From: Stictocephala bisonia
Lineage: Eukaryota; Arthropoda; Insecta; Hemiptera; Membracidae
Length of the DNA stretch: 64,000 bases
Direction of reading: 5' to 3'
Assembly (NCBI GenBank): GCA_035578905.1
Contig: JAQJVL010000255.1
Coordinates: 868,001-932,000, forward strand
The stretch's first letter is position 1. Each line of letters starts with the position of its first letter. Shown in pieces: positions 11,558 through 23,486 of this stretch. The notes beneath the pieces were generated by a model. That model was given only the letters and a program-made list of their open reading frames with translations. It was not told where the DNA came from and did not search any database. Made by a program: the position numbers and the translations under genes.

Positions 11558-11868
11558 TGGAATAAGGGAGGAACTGACAAGGTGCTAGCCCTGCCATCAC
11601 ATGATGTATTAGATTAATAATTTCTCGTCACTCTAACTCAACACACATTAGCACACTATCGGAGGTGTCCTCTGTTATTTTATTCTCTGTGGCTAAATGA
11701 ACACATTCATGATTTTAGTAGGTTAATCCACAGAGGAGAAAGGAACAGAGGGGGTATCCAATAGTGCACTGAATGCATGTTCAGTTATTGTGTCGATAAG
11801 TTAGTTCTTTAGTTTGCCATGTAATGGCAGAGCCAGCACCTTGTCAGTTCCTTGCTTTATTCTCTCCA
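11558..11868. mobile_element. Inverted-repeat element; half copy near 16160
   Basis: The left arm contains AGGAACTGACAAGGTGCTAG. The right arm, in reverse complement, contains AGGAACTGACAAGGTGCTGG, with further matching blocks inward (CTCTGTGG.../CCACAGAGG). One arm-like segment (GGAACAG... ATAGTGCACTG) recurs near 16180-16210. It is probably a non-autonomous fold-back element; no coding capacity is visible. Confidence 0.6.
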
Positions 11869-12198
11869 AATCCTCATGGGCAATATAGTATAACTAATTT
11901 CAACAGATATATAAAGACGTATATTAGTTACAATTTCCACTCAGGTGTTTGTTGTGGCCATCAAAAATAATATGTTTATTTTATCTCTATAGAAAAATAA
12001 AATAAATTTGTTTGCATGAATCCAAATGAAGCCATGTTTTAAATGTCATGTCCAGATATTTCATAGCCATCCGTACATGTTTTATATCCTAAGGGGTGCT
12101 AATAACACAATAATAAAATTGATACAATGGGCAAAGTGTTATAAAAGGTATTATAATATAAAAACCTATGATTGGATTGCTCATAAGTAATGACTAGT

Positions 12199-12651
12199 GA
12201 AGTGTACAATGAATGCCTTGGAGTTCGGTGAAGTGTACAATGAATGCCATGGAGTTCGGTGAAGTGTACAATGAATGCCATGGAGTTCGGTGAAGTGTAC
12301 AATGAATGCCATTGAGTTCGGTGAAGTGTACAATGAATGCCATGGAGTTCGGTGAAGTGTACAATGAATGCCTTGGAGTTCGGTGAAGTGTACAATAAAT
12401 GCCACGGAGTTCGGTGAAGTGTACAATGAATGCCTTGGAGTTCGGTGAAGTGTACAATGAATGCCATGGAGTTCGGTGAAGTGTACAATGAATGCCATGG
12501 AGTTCGGTGAAGTGTACAATGAATGCCATGGAGTTCGGTGAAGTGTACAATAAATGCCACGGAGTTCGGTGAAGTGTACAATGAATGCCATTGAGTTCGG
12601 TGAAGTGTACAATAAATGCCACGGAGTTCGGTGAAGTGTACAATGAATGTC
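12199..12651. repeat. 31-bp minisatellite, 14 units plus a partial one
   Basis: The consensus unit is GAAGTGTACAATGAATGCCA followed by TGGAGTTCGGT. Fourteen full units occupy 12199-12632 with a partial unit to 12651. All units are exactly 31 bases. Four sequence types occur, with linked changes: every unit with AATAAATG also has CCACGG. Because 31 is not a multiple of three, all three minus frames stay open; these long ORFs are artefacts. The array abuts a LINE fragment. Confidence 0.95.
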
Positions 12652-12654
12652 ATA

Positions 12655-12993
12655 TTTCATCTTTCAAGAAGAGATCATGTAACCCAATTCTATGATCAAC
12701 TATCTTTACTAAAAATGAGGCTCTATGAATTCCACACCATTTCTTTCTTATATAAGGTTTTGCACACGGAGTCTCCTAAATATCTGTATGATAACTTCAG
12801 GTCTTTGTCTCATGTTAGTGCCCGGGAAACACGCAGGGGTGATTCGCTTCTTTGTATTCCTACTCATAGAACTTCAATATTTAATAAATCGTTTACCGTC
12901 TGTGGAATTCTCTTCCAGATGGGATGAGGAACATTGATAATTATCATCGCTTCAGGGCGGAGGTAAAATCCGTTCTCCTGCGGGACCGATGAT
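12655..12993 (+). pseudogene. LINE C-terminal fragment (frameshifted)
   Basis: The plus strand reads RDHVTQFYDQLSLLKMR, a block containing SFLYKVLHTESPKYLYDNF and HRTSIFNKSFTV. This is the conserved region downstream of reverse transcriptase in jockey/CR1-like LINEs. Near 12897 the frame changes, and VWNSLPDGMRNIDNYHRF continues to a stop at about 12993. The element is 5'-truncated, its start replaced by the 31-bp minisatellite. The DNA to about 13250 may be its 3' UTR. Confidence 0.8.
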
Positions 12994-13249
12994 GGCCGGT
13001 GGTGTTTGGCATTCATCTGGAGGATACGTATGAATGTGGTTTGTAAGTTTTTTTTTTTAGTTTTTATGATTTGCTATTAAGTTAGCCCTACGTTAGTGTG
13101 GCGCGGTCTGAGAGACCAATTAGTACTTCTAAGAAGAAAATATTGCAGCCGGGTAAGAATACGCCCTTCCCCTTCCCAGTACCTTCCTCTAGGGGGAGCC
13201 TTTGCATGACCTTGAAGTGGCATTATTTTTTAACGACTGCAACTGTGCA

Positions 13250-13700
13250 CAACTTCCGTTTCGGTCCCTGACACCCAACCACACTAAACACGTTATGGTT
13301 TCAATCCTACAGAGTAAAGAAGGTTCTTAATCACAAAAAAGTTTATAAAACCATGAAAAACAATGAAAATGCATTAAACATTGTATGTTTATTCTAAAAA
13401 TACTAATTTATTTATAAACATTTTTATATAAACAATTTTATTTGGGTTTTTATATTTTCGGTCTCTGACACCCACCACACTAATAATGTTACTATTACTC
13501 ACCACACTAACCTAGGGTATGTTTCTTAATCACAAAAAAAGTTTATAAAACCATGAAAAACAATGAAAATGCATTAAACATTGTATGTTTATTCTAAATT
13601 TTGATATAAACAATTTTAATAGGGTTTTTAGATTTTTGGTCTCTGAGACCCACCACACTAATAATGTTACTATTTTTCACCACACTAACCTAGGGTTAAT
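13250..13700. repeat. Two-copy direct repeat, period about 195
   Basis: The block TTCTTAATCACAAAAAAGTT and the following 60 bases occur at about 13325 and again at about 13520. A second shared block, GGTCTCTGA.ACCCACCACAC, follows each copy at about 13460 and 13640. Non-coding. Confidence 0.8.
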
Positions 13701-14740
13701 AAATGTGTGAATGAGCGTGTGGTCCAGTTGAAGAGAGCGTGTGTGAGAGTGTAAGTGGAATTTCACAATGTTATTTTTATTTCTAAGTTTGTTAATTTAT
13801 TTTATACTTGTAATTACATATATCATTTCACTATGATTATTAATAATATTTACTTTAAGACAATTAATAATTTTTTTATTATATTAGTTATTGTTACTTT
13901 TATTCAGTTGTAATTACTATATTTAAAAACAAAATTGTTATAATTATAACCATTTTTGTATCAGGTTAAGTGGAAGAAGGGACTTTTTAGTCCTAACTTC
14001 ACCTGGTTAAATGAAGACGTATATCATTTCATTTCTTCTGTACATCACAGGGCTATAACATTTTTATTTGATACCAATGAAATGTTCTTTCAAATAAAAG
14101 AGGATTCCAAAATACGGTACGTTTCTCTCCATATTCAACACTTAAAAATAGGTAAAATTTTGAAAAATAAGAATTGCTCAACTGTCGGCGCAGAAATTAT
14201 GTCTACCGAGATTGAATGGTTTTCACTAAGAAATTATGATACCTATAACAAATCCAACCACACCATTGTTTTTCTCCTTTGATTGTAAGTTATAACATTT
14301 GCATTTTCAAATGTAATCATGAGATTTGATAATTTTTTCAGTTGAAACAAAAAGAGTACTGGAATTGATAGTTTTCAGTGAGCATCAACTTTACACTTTT
14401 ATGACTAAAACCCCGTTAATGTATCACATTTATATTTTAATACGTGGTTGATTGGACAGTTTTTATTAGATTTATAAATTTCAGAATTTTTAATTTTCAA
14501 GAAAAAATTTTCTTATCAATTTTCCGTAACAACTGTTCTTGGCTTTTAGACGTCGTAAAATTAATTACTTGGTCACGTTGTATTCCTTAAAAGAAACGTT
14601 TAGATACGATACATTACTTTTTTATGCCTAAGTAAATGCAGTGATTTTACATTGATTTAAATCAATAAAAAAACAAATAACATTTATAAATTTAAATTAA
14701 TTTATGTAAATATGTGTGTAAAGAAGCTGTAAATATGTAT
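13701..14740. other. AT-rich stretch with one weak ORF
   Basis: A 108-codon plus-strand ORF (13956-14282) has AT-rich codons, no recognisable motif and no supporting exons. I do not call it a gene. The rest is AT-rich and unremarkable. Confidence 0.4.
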
Positions 14741-14744
14741 GATT

Positions 14745-15260
14745 TTCAGCGGAGTGCAGTAACCCAGCTACTTGAGGAAAAAGAGTTGTGGAGATTGTAG
14801 TCAATAGGTTCTATTCTCGATCCTCTTATTACAGACATGGTGTCCGTTCACCGTGGACACTTCTAGTGGACATAACTGAGAATCAGGTTTGTCAATTAGA
14901 CCTATACTACGTGGTTCGGAATCAATGTAAATTTTTAGGTCCATTAAGTGCCCTGGCTATTGGGCTATTAATAGACGGCTTTTTTGAGCATAAGTCGAAG
15001 TCAGTTAGTAACCAGACTACACGATCGTCCAGAGTGACCTAAATCTCACGCATATTAATTACGTGATGGTAGTGTGCGTGGGTAGACGCCCGAGCGATAT
15101 TGAGCGTGAGATCAGTGCAGATGCACGAATCAGGTCACTGCTGTTTCGACGTAGTTACGTCTCATCAGGTAGACAAAGGTTTCCAATTGTCACTGTACTA
15201 CAGAGGTATGAGTTGACACAGAGTATACAGGTAATTATCTGTTAATCTGTGTACTCTGTG
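14745..15260. repeat. Dispersed repeat related to 44825-45215
   Basis: The block GTAACCCAGCTACTTG, then TAGGTTCTAT and CTACGTGGTTCGGAATC, recur in the same order and spacing near 44837-45060. The right part (GTTAGTAAC) also resembles 41940-42060. It is a moderately diverged interspersed repeat family of unknown class. No transposase or reverse transcriptase is visible. Confidence 0.6.
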
Positions 15261-16440
15261 GTCATAGTTATTTTCGTTTTCTGACTTGCCAGTGTACAGA
15301 CGCAGGAGACTAAACTCAACTTAACCATAGTATAGTATAAAAACAATGTGGGTTAATATAAATACACCTTAGCCAAGCTCAGTTGTTTTACTTGCCAATG
15401 AAGTGATCCTAACGGTGGTATAACAAACACCTAGATGCCGTAGCTCTGCGATATGACCACTAGGATCGCTAGCGTCGAGCAAAAGTAAGCTTCTCAGGTG
15501 ATGAAACTTAATTATGTTTAAACCATTAACAAAAGTTTAATGTATTAGTAATATTTTAAAATTGATAAAATAGTAAAGAATATAATGATAATGATTTATA
15601 AATAACAACTCCATCTCAACATTACTCTTTCAATAAAATAATTATTAAAATAAACACATTTAAACTGTATTTCGTTAGTAAACATTGGATTATTATGCCT
15701 ATCAGAGTTTTATCATGTTAAATCAAGCATCAAAATAATTTAGTTGTCCACAAAATTGTACTAATGTGATTCGTTTATTACTGTTGTATAGGGTTGTTTT
15801 TTTTGTTGTTGATAATTTTAAGTCCAGTTTTGCTTATCGGCCATAATTACTGGAAGTAAGTGTAATCATATTTATTTTAACACAACCCACATGATCATAA
15901 AACTATTAATAAACTACCCTACAATGACAGCAGTTTGGTAAGTTTGAACAACACTCATATACCTGCCACAACTATGTTGTATACAGATTTTCACATACTG
16001 TATAAATTAACAATACGAGGTATACAATAATTAACAGTGTCTAACAGTGTAGAGGCCAAATGTAACAGTTAAAGTTAACTCAGACAACAACTGCAGTTTA
16101 TTTGTTTGTATCAACTTTACACCTTTTATATTGAAAAAAGGAGGAAAACATGAATAAACACATTTTTCTCACGGAGACGAAAGGAACAGATAAAAAATAG
16201 TGCACTGATAGTGTGTGGAGTAGTTATTTCTCTAGTTTTTTGCCCTGCCTTGTTCACCCAAATTTTTAAGGATAAATTTAAGTAATTAGTACCGGGAGAC
16301 TGAGCTTGGCTCAGTTGAATTTGACAAACTGAAGAAGCAGCATCCATATCTGAGCACCATAGGATATTGAGGATCGTTTGTTGTTGCTCTACCTTGTAGG
16401 TTATTAATAAGATTTCGTTTCGGAGGTCTTCCACGTTTAC
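15261..16440. other. AT-rich non-coding, with a half copy of the 11.6 kb element
   Basis: No ORF with coding character. Near 16160-16260 lies a diverged half of the inverted-repeat element at 11558-11868. The rest shows nothing I can name. Confidence 0.5.
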
Positions 16441-16448
16441 CTTTAGCC

Positions 16449-16780
16449 TCTTTGTGGAACTCGGCCTGTGGCTTCGAGACCACTTTGTGGAACTCAGCCT
16501 ACGGCCTCGAGACCCCTTTGTGGAACTCAGCCTGCGGCCTCAAGACCCCTTTGTGGAACTCAGCCTACGGCCTCGAGACCCCTTTGTGAAACTCAGCCTA
16601 CGACCTCGAGACCCCTTTGTGGAACTCAGCCTGCGGCCTCGAGACCCCTTTGTGGAACTCAGCCTGCGGCCTCGAGACCCCTTTGTGGAACTCAGCCTGC
16701 GGCCTCGAGACCCCTATGTGGAACTCAGCCTGCGGCCTCGAGACCCCTATGTGGAACTCAGCCTACAGCCTCGCAGTGTG
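16449..16780. repeat. 33-bp GC-rich minisatellite, about 10 copies
   Basis: The unit is close to CTTTGTGGAACTCAGCCTGC followed by GGCCTCGAGACCC; copies differ by one to three bases. The period is a multiple of three, so two plus frames stay open (11-residue units such as ELSLRPRDPFV). No splice sites, start context or conserved flanks support translation. It stands out as a GC-rich, CpG-containing island. Confidence 0.93.
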
Positions 16781-16834
16781 ACCATAATTTTGGGTTTTTC
16801 GGGCAGTGGAGCCCATAAACATAGTCATTTCTAA

Positions 16835-17980
16835 AATCTGATGGAATAACTGTAAAAAAGACTATGTTTATGGTCTATGGTTTATGGTATGTAAAAAGTA
16901 AGTAATTAATAGAACAATTCTTTTCATTTGATACCACACTTGGGTGTATTAGTTTAATATTACTTAATTTTGGGTTTTTGTTAACCTTATTCTACAAAAT
17001 GCAAAATAAATAACAGTATACTGCTAAGTAACTATAGCAACCCACGAAAACTAAGATACATAGAAAATAAGACGGTATGTATCAAGCGCATCTCCCATGA
17101 CGTCACATGTGCTAAAATGGCAAAATGAACACAAAATACTGTTCTAATTGCCGTAATTACAATTCCATCTGATAAGTGATAAATAACTTGCTTACTATTT
17201 AGCTGAATGATTCTATGCGATTGATGATTTAGTTACCAGTATTTAATAGAATAAACAACTTAGCTGATTTCACCTGTATATGTCTTCTGACCCGCCTCGT
17301 CGTGATACACGGAAAGTATAGGAGCCTCTGGGGCAGAAATAAGAATTTTCCAGGGTTGAGACCGGTGCCAATCGATTTCTCGTGGTCGAAAACCCTACAT
17401 AAATTTAAAAATAAAAAAATCCTTGGAGCTAAAAAAAAGTTCGGCCGGAACTGGCTTGTTTTAGATAATATAAGAAAACTACTGTTTTGTAAAAATGTAC
17501 ATTAGTTGTAATTTACGTATTTATAAACGCCACTGAGACGTTTGCTGCGGCCACAAGAAAACGACTCTTTTTTTCACTGTTCAACTGCATTAAATATTTT
17601 TAATTTTAGTACAATGTTTTAATTTTAATTCATACAAGAGTTGTTTTTATACCAACATTTTTAATTGTTGTGTTATCAATGAACTGAACTGTAGGCCTAT
17701 TAGTAGAATTTTTTATTGTGTAATTGGTAAATACACTGTTTTACAGATATTACATTATGTAAATAGTCGTAAATTACTTTTATAATACTGAAAATATTAT
17801 GATTTATTAAACACAAATAGACTTTAAGATGAAATTATTTTGTATTTGCACAAATTAAATATGACAATCTTTTCATTTGCTCCCTTCTCTTCTGATGTAG
17901 TGATTAAAAGAAAACTTCAACAAACAATATATTTAAAAAAAAATTAATTTGGGCCAAAACAACAACAATACAATAGATTT
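16835..17980. other. AT-rich non-coding stretch
   Basis: No supported gene. A small ORF near 17302-17505 has no recognisable motif. It ends at the 3' tail of the LINE at 17982. Confidence 0.45.
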
Positions 17981-17981
17981 G

Positions 17982-20030
17982 TGCAATGAAAGAATCAAGA
18001 ATCAAGAATCAAGAATTATTTATTCCATTGACAAACATAAGTTCGAATAGGACATGTCAAATCTACAATTACAAATCTAATCTAAAACAAGGCAGTTGCA
18101 CTCTGTCAAAATTTGCTTATCAATCATCATTACATATTAAAACTACAATAAATCACTATATTATATTAAAATTTAACAATAAATAATTACATGATAAAAT
18201 TCAACAATAAAATTACTATATATTAAGATTCAACAATAAATTACTATATATTAAAATTTTACAATAAATTACTCTTCAACATACACATATTTAAATTAAT
18301 CTATACTTAAAACAGAAAACAGAAAAGACTATTACATTTACATATTGCAAAAAGTTATGTTCAAGTCAGACTCTAGAAACTCGGAAATAGAATAGAATGG
18401 ATTATTGAGAAGCCAGTTTATAAATGACAGTTTTAAATTTATTACGTGGTATTGTCCAAGCAATCTCGGGGAGCTTATTAAAAAATGTAACACAATTAAT
18501 TTTATAGGACTTGCCTGTAAGGGTAAGCCTATGATGAGGAATATCCAGATTGATTCTATTTCTAGTCTTATGATTGTGTATGTTTTGTCTTTTTTGAAAT
18601 AAATTTAAATTATCTTTGGCATACATTAAGACTTGAAAAATATATAGGTTAATAATTGTGCAGATTTTAAGGTAAACAAAAAGAGGTTTGCAGTGCTCCA
18701 GGGCCCCTGCCCCTGCCATATTGCGAACAATTTTCTTTTGTATTAGTAGTATCTCATGCACACAATGAGAATGTCCCCACAGTATCAACCCATAGGTGAT
18801 ATGCGATTGAAACAAGCCAAAGTATGCAATTCTTAAGTATTCTAAATTTACAAGTGGCTTTAGCTTCCAAAATAAAAATACTGTTCTGGATATTTTTTTA
18901 CAGATATTATTGATTTGGTCTTTCCAACACAATTTACTATCAATGTTTATGCCCAACAGTTTTACTGAATTGTATGGAATTTCATTTTTGAGACTAAGTA
19001 TCAAATTCTGAGTTTTATCTTTATTACAATGTAGTTTATTACTTTGAAACCAATTCAGTACATCCCTTGTTGAGCCCTCAATTACATCATTTAAATAATT
19101 TAGGTCTTTATGACTTTTCATAATGGTGGTGTCGTCCGCATATACTATTGTATTTACACTAGTATTGTTATATGGCAAATCATTTATGGCTACTATGAAC
19201 AGAAAAGGCCCTAGGACAGAGCCCTGGGGCACCCCAGTTGAGACACTTGCAACCGCAGAATTCCTGCTGTTGAGTGCAACATATTGAGTTCTATTGCTGA
19301 GATATGATTTTATCAAGTTAAGTGAATGGGTGTCAATTCCATAATATTTAAGTTTATAAAGTAAAATATCAAAAGGTACACAATCAAAAGCTTTAGTGAG
19401 ATCAAAAAGGGTGAGAGCAACAGTTTCCTTATTTTCAAACGCCTCTAGACTATTCCCAACAATTTGCTGTACTGCAGTTACGGTAGACATACCTTTCCTG
19501 AATCCAAATTGAGAAACTGAAATTAAATTGTTTCTTTCAAAATATTCACTTAATTGACTATATATAATTGATTCGAATAATTTTGAAAAAATGGGAACTA
19601 TTGAGACTGGACGGTAATTCTGTGGTGAGCTTTTATCTCCCTTCTTAAATATTGGTACTACTTTGGATAATTTTAGTAATTCAGGAAAGTAACTTAAGTG
19701 AAAACATGTGTTAAAAATAAAGGCCAAAGGTACATTAATTAAATTAATAGTTTTCTTAATAATATTATTTGAAAGCCAATAACAGTCCATTGCCTTAGAA
19801 TTCGACAATTGAGCAGCTGTTTTACTCACCTCCTCAGGTGTGGTCATTCTCCAACGGAAACTATTAGGCCTAATTAAGTTTGTATTATTTAAAAGGTTAA
19901 TAGCTGAAACAACTGACTTATCAAACTGCTGCCCCAAATCATGTACAGAATTTAGAAAGTAAAGAAGACCTAACAGCAGCACGTATAACACAAACTGATA
20001 TTTTAAACAGGAACACATTCAGGCAAGTGC
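17982..20030 (-). mobile_element. 5'-truncated non-LTR retrotransposon (jockey/CR1-like)
   Basis: Minus-strand element ending in a short tandem tail (GATTCTT units, 17985-18016), as in CR1/L2-like and related LINEs that end in simple repeats. It begins near 20030 with the linker before the reverse transcriptase, so the endonuclease and ORF1 are lost. The open frame suggests a fairly young insertion. I could not identify a target-site duplication. Confidence 0.85.
18402..20018 (-). CDS. Reverse transcriptase of the truncated LINE
   Basis: An uninterrupted 538-codon frame. Residues about 118-150 carry SKVVPIFKKGDKSSPQNYRP; about 204-212 the motif LFDLTKAFD with the first catalytic Asp; 262-271 GVPQGSVLGP; 293-296 YADD with the catalytic pair; about 332-360 NKDKTQ and KLLGINID. 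The C-terminal region includes THYRLT-type motifs and NKLPEIAW. All core palm motifs are intact. The N-terminal 50 residues look like read-through from the truncation point, so the listed start is only the first ATG. It would copy LINE RNA at a nicked target. The missing endonuclease means this copy cannot move alone. Confidence 0.88.
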   Translation of the reverse strand: MCSCLKYQFVLYVLLLGLLYFLNSVHDLGQQFDKSVVSAINLLNNTNLIRPNSFRWRMTTPEEVSKTAAQLSNSKAMDCYWLSNNIIKKTINLINVPLAFIFNTCFHLSYFPELLKLSKVVPIFKKGDKSSPQNYRPVSIVPIFSKLFESIIYSQLSEYFERNNLISVSQFGFRKGMSTVTAVQQIVGNSLEAFENKETVALTLFDLTKAFDCVPFDILLYKLKYYGIDTHSLNLIKSYLSNRTQYVALNSRNSAVASVSTGVPQGSVLGPFLFIVAINDLPYNNTSVNTIVYADDTTIMKSHKDLNYLNDVIEGSTRDVLNWFQSNKLHCNKDKTQNLILSLKNEIPYNSVKLLGINIDSKLCWKDQINNICKKISRTVFLFWKLKPLVNLEYLRIAYFGLFQSHITYGLILWGHSHCVHEILLIQKKIVRNMAGAGALEHCKPLFVYLKICTIINLYIFQVLMYAKDNLNLFQKRQNIHNHKTRNRINLDIPHHRLTLTGKSYKINCVTFFNKLPEIAWTIPRNKFKTVIYKLASQ

Positions 20031-21130
20031 TTTTTTATTGGAAACCTAACAAGAGAGTATAAGGAAAAGTAACCGGAATAGCCTGGTATATTCTAACAAG
20101 ATAACTGAATGAAACATTAGTTGGTCAGAACAGCGTTGACTAGTACTTTGCGTTGTGCGATTGGATTCGTACGCGAGCAAAAATAACAATTTGTTTATTT
20201 ATTTATTATAATTATTTTTATTTTGCCAATGTGTCAACACAAGAATCCCAGGCAATAAACACAGAGAACAACCTTTCTCAGCCAGCATTAACCTTTTAAA
20301 CGTAGTGTTCTTGCCAGGAATTGTATAATTGGAATATATAATTCGCAATATATATTAGTTATGTATATTTATATTATGAAATACAGAGATCTTCTAGGAT
20401 TCTTTTCCGTCAATTCATAACCATAACTTAGGTTAACCAAACATATCCAAACCAAACTAGCGGCAGTGAATTAACGGAAACGGTACAATTCTTGTTTTAT
20501 GATAAACTAGCTGTACCTCAACCACCAGACATAGCTTTCTGCACAAATAAGCCCACCCATCTACACAACACACATCTTGAGAAGTACAGTAAGTATTGCA
20601 CTTGACTAACTCTACCTAATAATCATTATTCTCTGATTGTTAGGTACATTATTATAGCACCCACGATTTCTTACGTTAAAACAGAATAAACAAATGAAGA
20701 AAGTATATTTCATAACTCACTTAAATATTCTACATGATTTTCCACTGTGTAAACAAAGTTCAATAGTAAATAACATTTAATAGTAACTCACTTAATACAC
20801 AGTCAACGATATAACAGTAATCAATAACACATTATCACAAGGACAAGTTTACTTCGGAGAAACCGAAGATTTAGGCCCTTCTAAGAAGAACTAAGGAGAT
20901 AATTTAGCTGTTTTCAAATATATTACTGTATTATATAATCAACATGTATATAGTTGCCAAAAGTAAGAAATTATAACTAAACTGTATGCAATTTAAATAT
21001 CATTAACAGCAATATTTTTAATGTTAGGTATATATTTTCATAAAGGATGATACCTATAAACTTTAAGAAGCTATAAAAATTAAACTGTAGCTTATATTTC
21101 ACTGTAATTCCATAATAACTCTATACGGTA
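20031..21130. other. AT-rich non-coding stretch
   Basis: Between the LINE and the 169-bp array I see no gene, no clear repeat and no splice-supported exon. Confidence 0.45.
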
Positions 21131-21925
21131 GTCTACACGTAGTTGATTGTATCACAGTTTCTGACCCACTTTTTTGAGAAACATTAAATATACTGCGACT
21201 CACTGTGAATCCCCGCTGGCTAAGTAAAGGTTATTTTTATGTTATTTACTGTTAGACGACATTTTATTGTAATGGCATATTGACTCACAATATAAAACAC
21301 GCATTTGATTGTATCACAGTTTCCCAACCATTTCTTGTTTTTGAGAAACATTTAAATGTAGTGCGACTCACTGTGAATCCCCGCTGGCTAAGTAAAGGTC
21401 ATTTTTGTGTTATTTACTGTTAGACGACATTTTATTGTAATGGCATATTGACTCACAATATAAAACACGCATTTGATCGTATCACAGTTTCCCAACCATT
21501 TATTGTTTTTAAAAAACATTTAAATGTATTGTGGGTCACTGTCAATCCCCGCTGGCTAAGTAAAGGCTATTTTTGTGTTATTTACTGTTAGACGACATTT
21601 CATTGTAATGACACATTGACTCAATACAAGACACGCATTTGACTGTATCACAGTTTCCCAACGATTTCATGTTTTTGAGAAATAATTAAATGTATTACGA
21701 CTCCCCGCTAGCTAGTAAAACCCCGCTGGCTAAGTAAAGGTTATGTCTGGGTTATTTACTGTTAGACGATTTCATTGTAATGGCATAACAACTCCCAATA
21801 CAAGGCACGCAGCTAATTGTATCACAGTTTCCCAACCATTTCTTTGTTTTTGAGAAACATTTAAATGTAGTGCGACTCACTGTGAATCCCCGCTGGCTAA
21901 GTACAGGCTATTTGTGTGTATTCGA
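21131..21925. repeat. Satellite-like tandem repeat, about 169 bp, 5 copies
   Basis: Copies start near 21131, 21301, 21470, 21635 and 21810, each beginning TTGATTGTATCACAGTTTCC or a variant. Shared blocks are AATCCCCGCTGGCTAAGTA and TTATTTACTGTTAGACGA. Spacing is 165 to 175 bases; the last copy is cut short at the GC-rich segment at 21930. Nucleosome-sized units are typical of satellites. Non-coding. Confidence 0.9.
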
Positions 21926-21948
21926 CTTACCTTGACAGCTGGTGGTCG

Positions 21949-22130
21949 ACGCACGGTAACTGCCACAACTGACACCGGGAACCAGTTTCTCGCTGCACAC
22001 TTTCCTCCTCGCGAGCGTAGTGTAGAGCGTTGGCACGGCCACGCTGGTACCTTACGACCATGAACAACAAATTACCCATCCGATTGTTCCAAATTAACAT
22101 GCGGGTCACATGCCCTGGAACGTGCTACAC
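21949..22130 (-). other. GC-rich exon-like segment with a strong donor
   Basis: On the minus strand a GC-rich, CpG-rich block ends at a strong donor (CTGTCAAG|GTAAGTC, GT at 21948-21947). Frames are open across it. In one frame the exit phase (two bases) matches the entry phase of the SPH exon at 8343. Upstream lies GTATATATCTTG near 22150, TATA-like. It could be a first (5' UTR) exon or an upstream exon of the SPH gene, but the CxC pattern expected of this CLIP type is absent. Treat as a candidate only. Confidence 0.3.
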
Positions 22131-22214
22131 ACGTGTTCACAAGATATATACATTTTCTGTTCAACCTCTTTGGGATAATTTACTTTGTCTGCCGTTAATT
22201 CAAACAAAATAGTA

Positions 22215-23480
22215 GTTTTTAGTTTACGATAGTTTATTCTTCTTTCCTAATTTATGATATTTTTTATAAATGTATCTTTCTATATTTTCCCAATAACCAC
22301 TCTGTAAAATATACATCAATGATGTTAATCTGCTAAGTTATATTTGACTTTTAGATTTTTACTAGTAAACTTTCAACACTTTACCAATTAACACAAAATA
22401 TATGACTTTGAAATATTTCAAGAAAAATATTTACATCATATTAGAGATGGAACTCTATCCAATGGAAGAATTTACTGAAAAAGTTAAAAATTTTAATTTA
22501 ATATATCCCTAATTAAATGTCGAAGACCTGAAACCTTTATTATTAAATTTACAGAAAATGACTCAAATATATTTATTAAGAAAAATAAAATTGGATACAT
22601 TTATACATTTACCTTATACAATATAAATTATACATTACATAATAATCTGCAATTTATTTGTACAAACACAAAAAAATATTAGGATCTTCAGAAGTTGTTC
22701 ATTTCTTAATAATGAACATTCATTAAATTCTAAGAGTTTTGTTATTAATACGATGGATTTAGTTATATTATAAATCACAATTCAAATTTCGTTGAACTTT
22801 ATTTGACAATATGTTGTTATTAAATAAGTTTTTCAAGTTTTATTATTATTTCATTTGTGATTTTTTTGAAGGTATATGAGTGGATGATTAATCTACTCTC
22901 TGCTTTAGAGAGTTGAATTTCTGTTTTTGGTTATGCTGTGTATTTATTATTACTTTCGTATACATGGTTGTTTTCATTTCTTACATTTGTAATTAGTATA
23001 TTATCTATTGATAGAAATCACAAATAAATAAAATATCATGTAGTACAAGTTTAATTCAATATAATCATTTTTTTTCTGTAAAATACATTTACCACCCTCA
23101 TAGGAATTTATAAAAGAATTTGGAAATATATAAAATTTTAATAATGGACCCTATCTGCTCCACATTGTATGGTTCCTCTAGTAGAAACTTATAATTTGTT
23201 ATCCATGCCCATAGTTTAAGATTTTGTCATATAATTTCTTTATTTTTAAAGGCTTGGGGCTATTTGACTGCAATTTAATAAATATTTCATTTTGCTTATG
23301 AACTAGTTTATGAGAGACTATTCACCTAACGTACATTACAAAGGGAAGCTGTTATCAAGATAGTCGAAAAGACCTGCTTTATGTAACAAAAAAACTTCAA
23401 ATTAATATTAATAGAGTATTACGATTATTTTTGTAATTTATTAAATAACAACATACTGACATTAACTGTCATTAGACATC
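22215..23480. other. AT-rich non-coding stretch
   Basis: Strongly AT-rich with no open frame of note, no tandem repeat and no transposon ends that I can support. Confidence 0.5.
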
Positions 23481-23486
23481 TTAGAA

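Noticed and set aside
12199..12651. CRISPR-like regular repeat
   Set aside because: The units are contiguous with no spacers, and this is an animal genome.
12099..12660. Three overlapping minus-strand ORFs of 149-184 codons
   Set aside because: They are the three frames of the 31-bp minisatellite, whose unit has no minus-strand stop; not genes.
13956..14282. 108-codon ORF as a gene
   Set aside because: AT-rich codon use, no known motif, no neighbouring exons.
16454..16834. 126-codon ORF with RPRDPFVELSL repeats
   Set aside because: Produced by the 33-bp minisatellite; an equally long frame overlaps it.
18405..18602. Small plus-strand ORF over the LINE
   Set aside because: Shadow of the reverse transcriptase frame.
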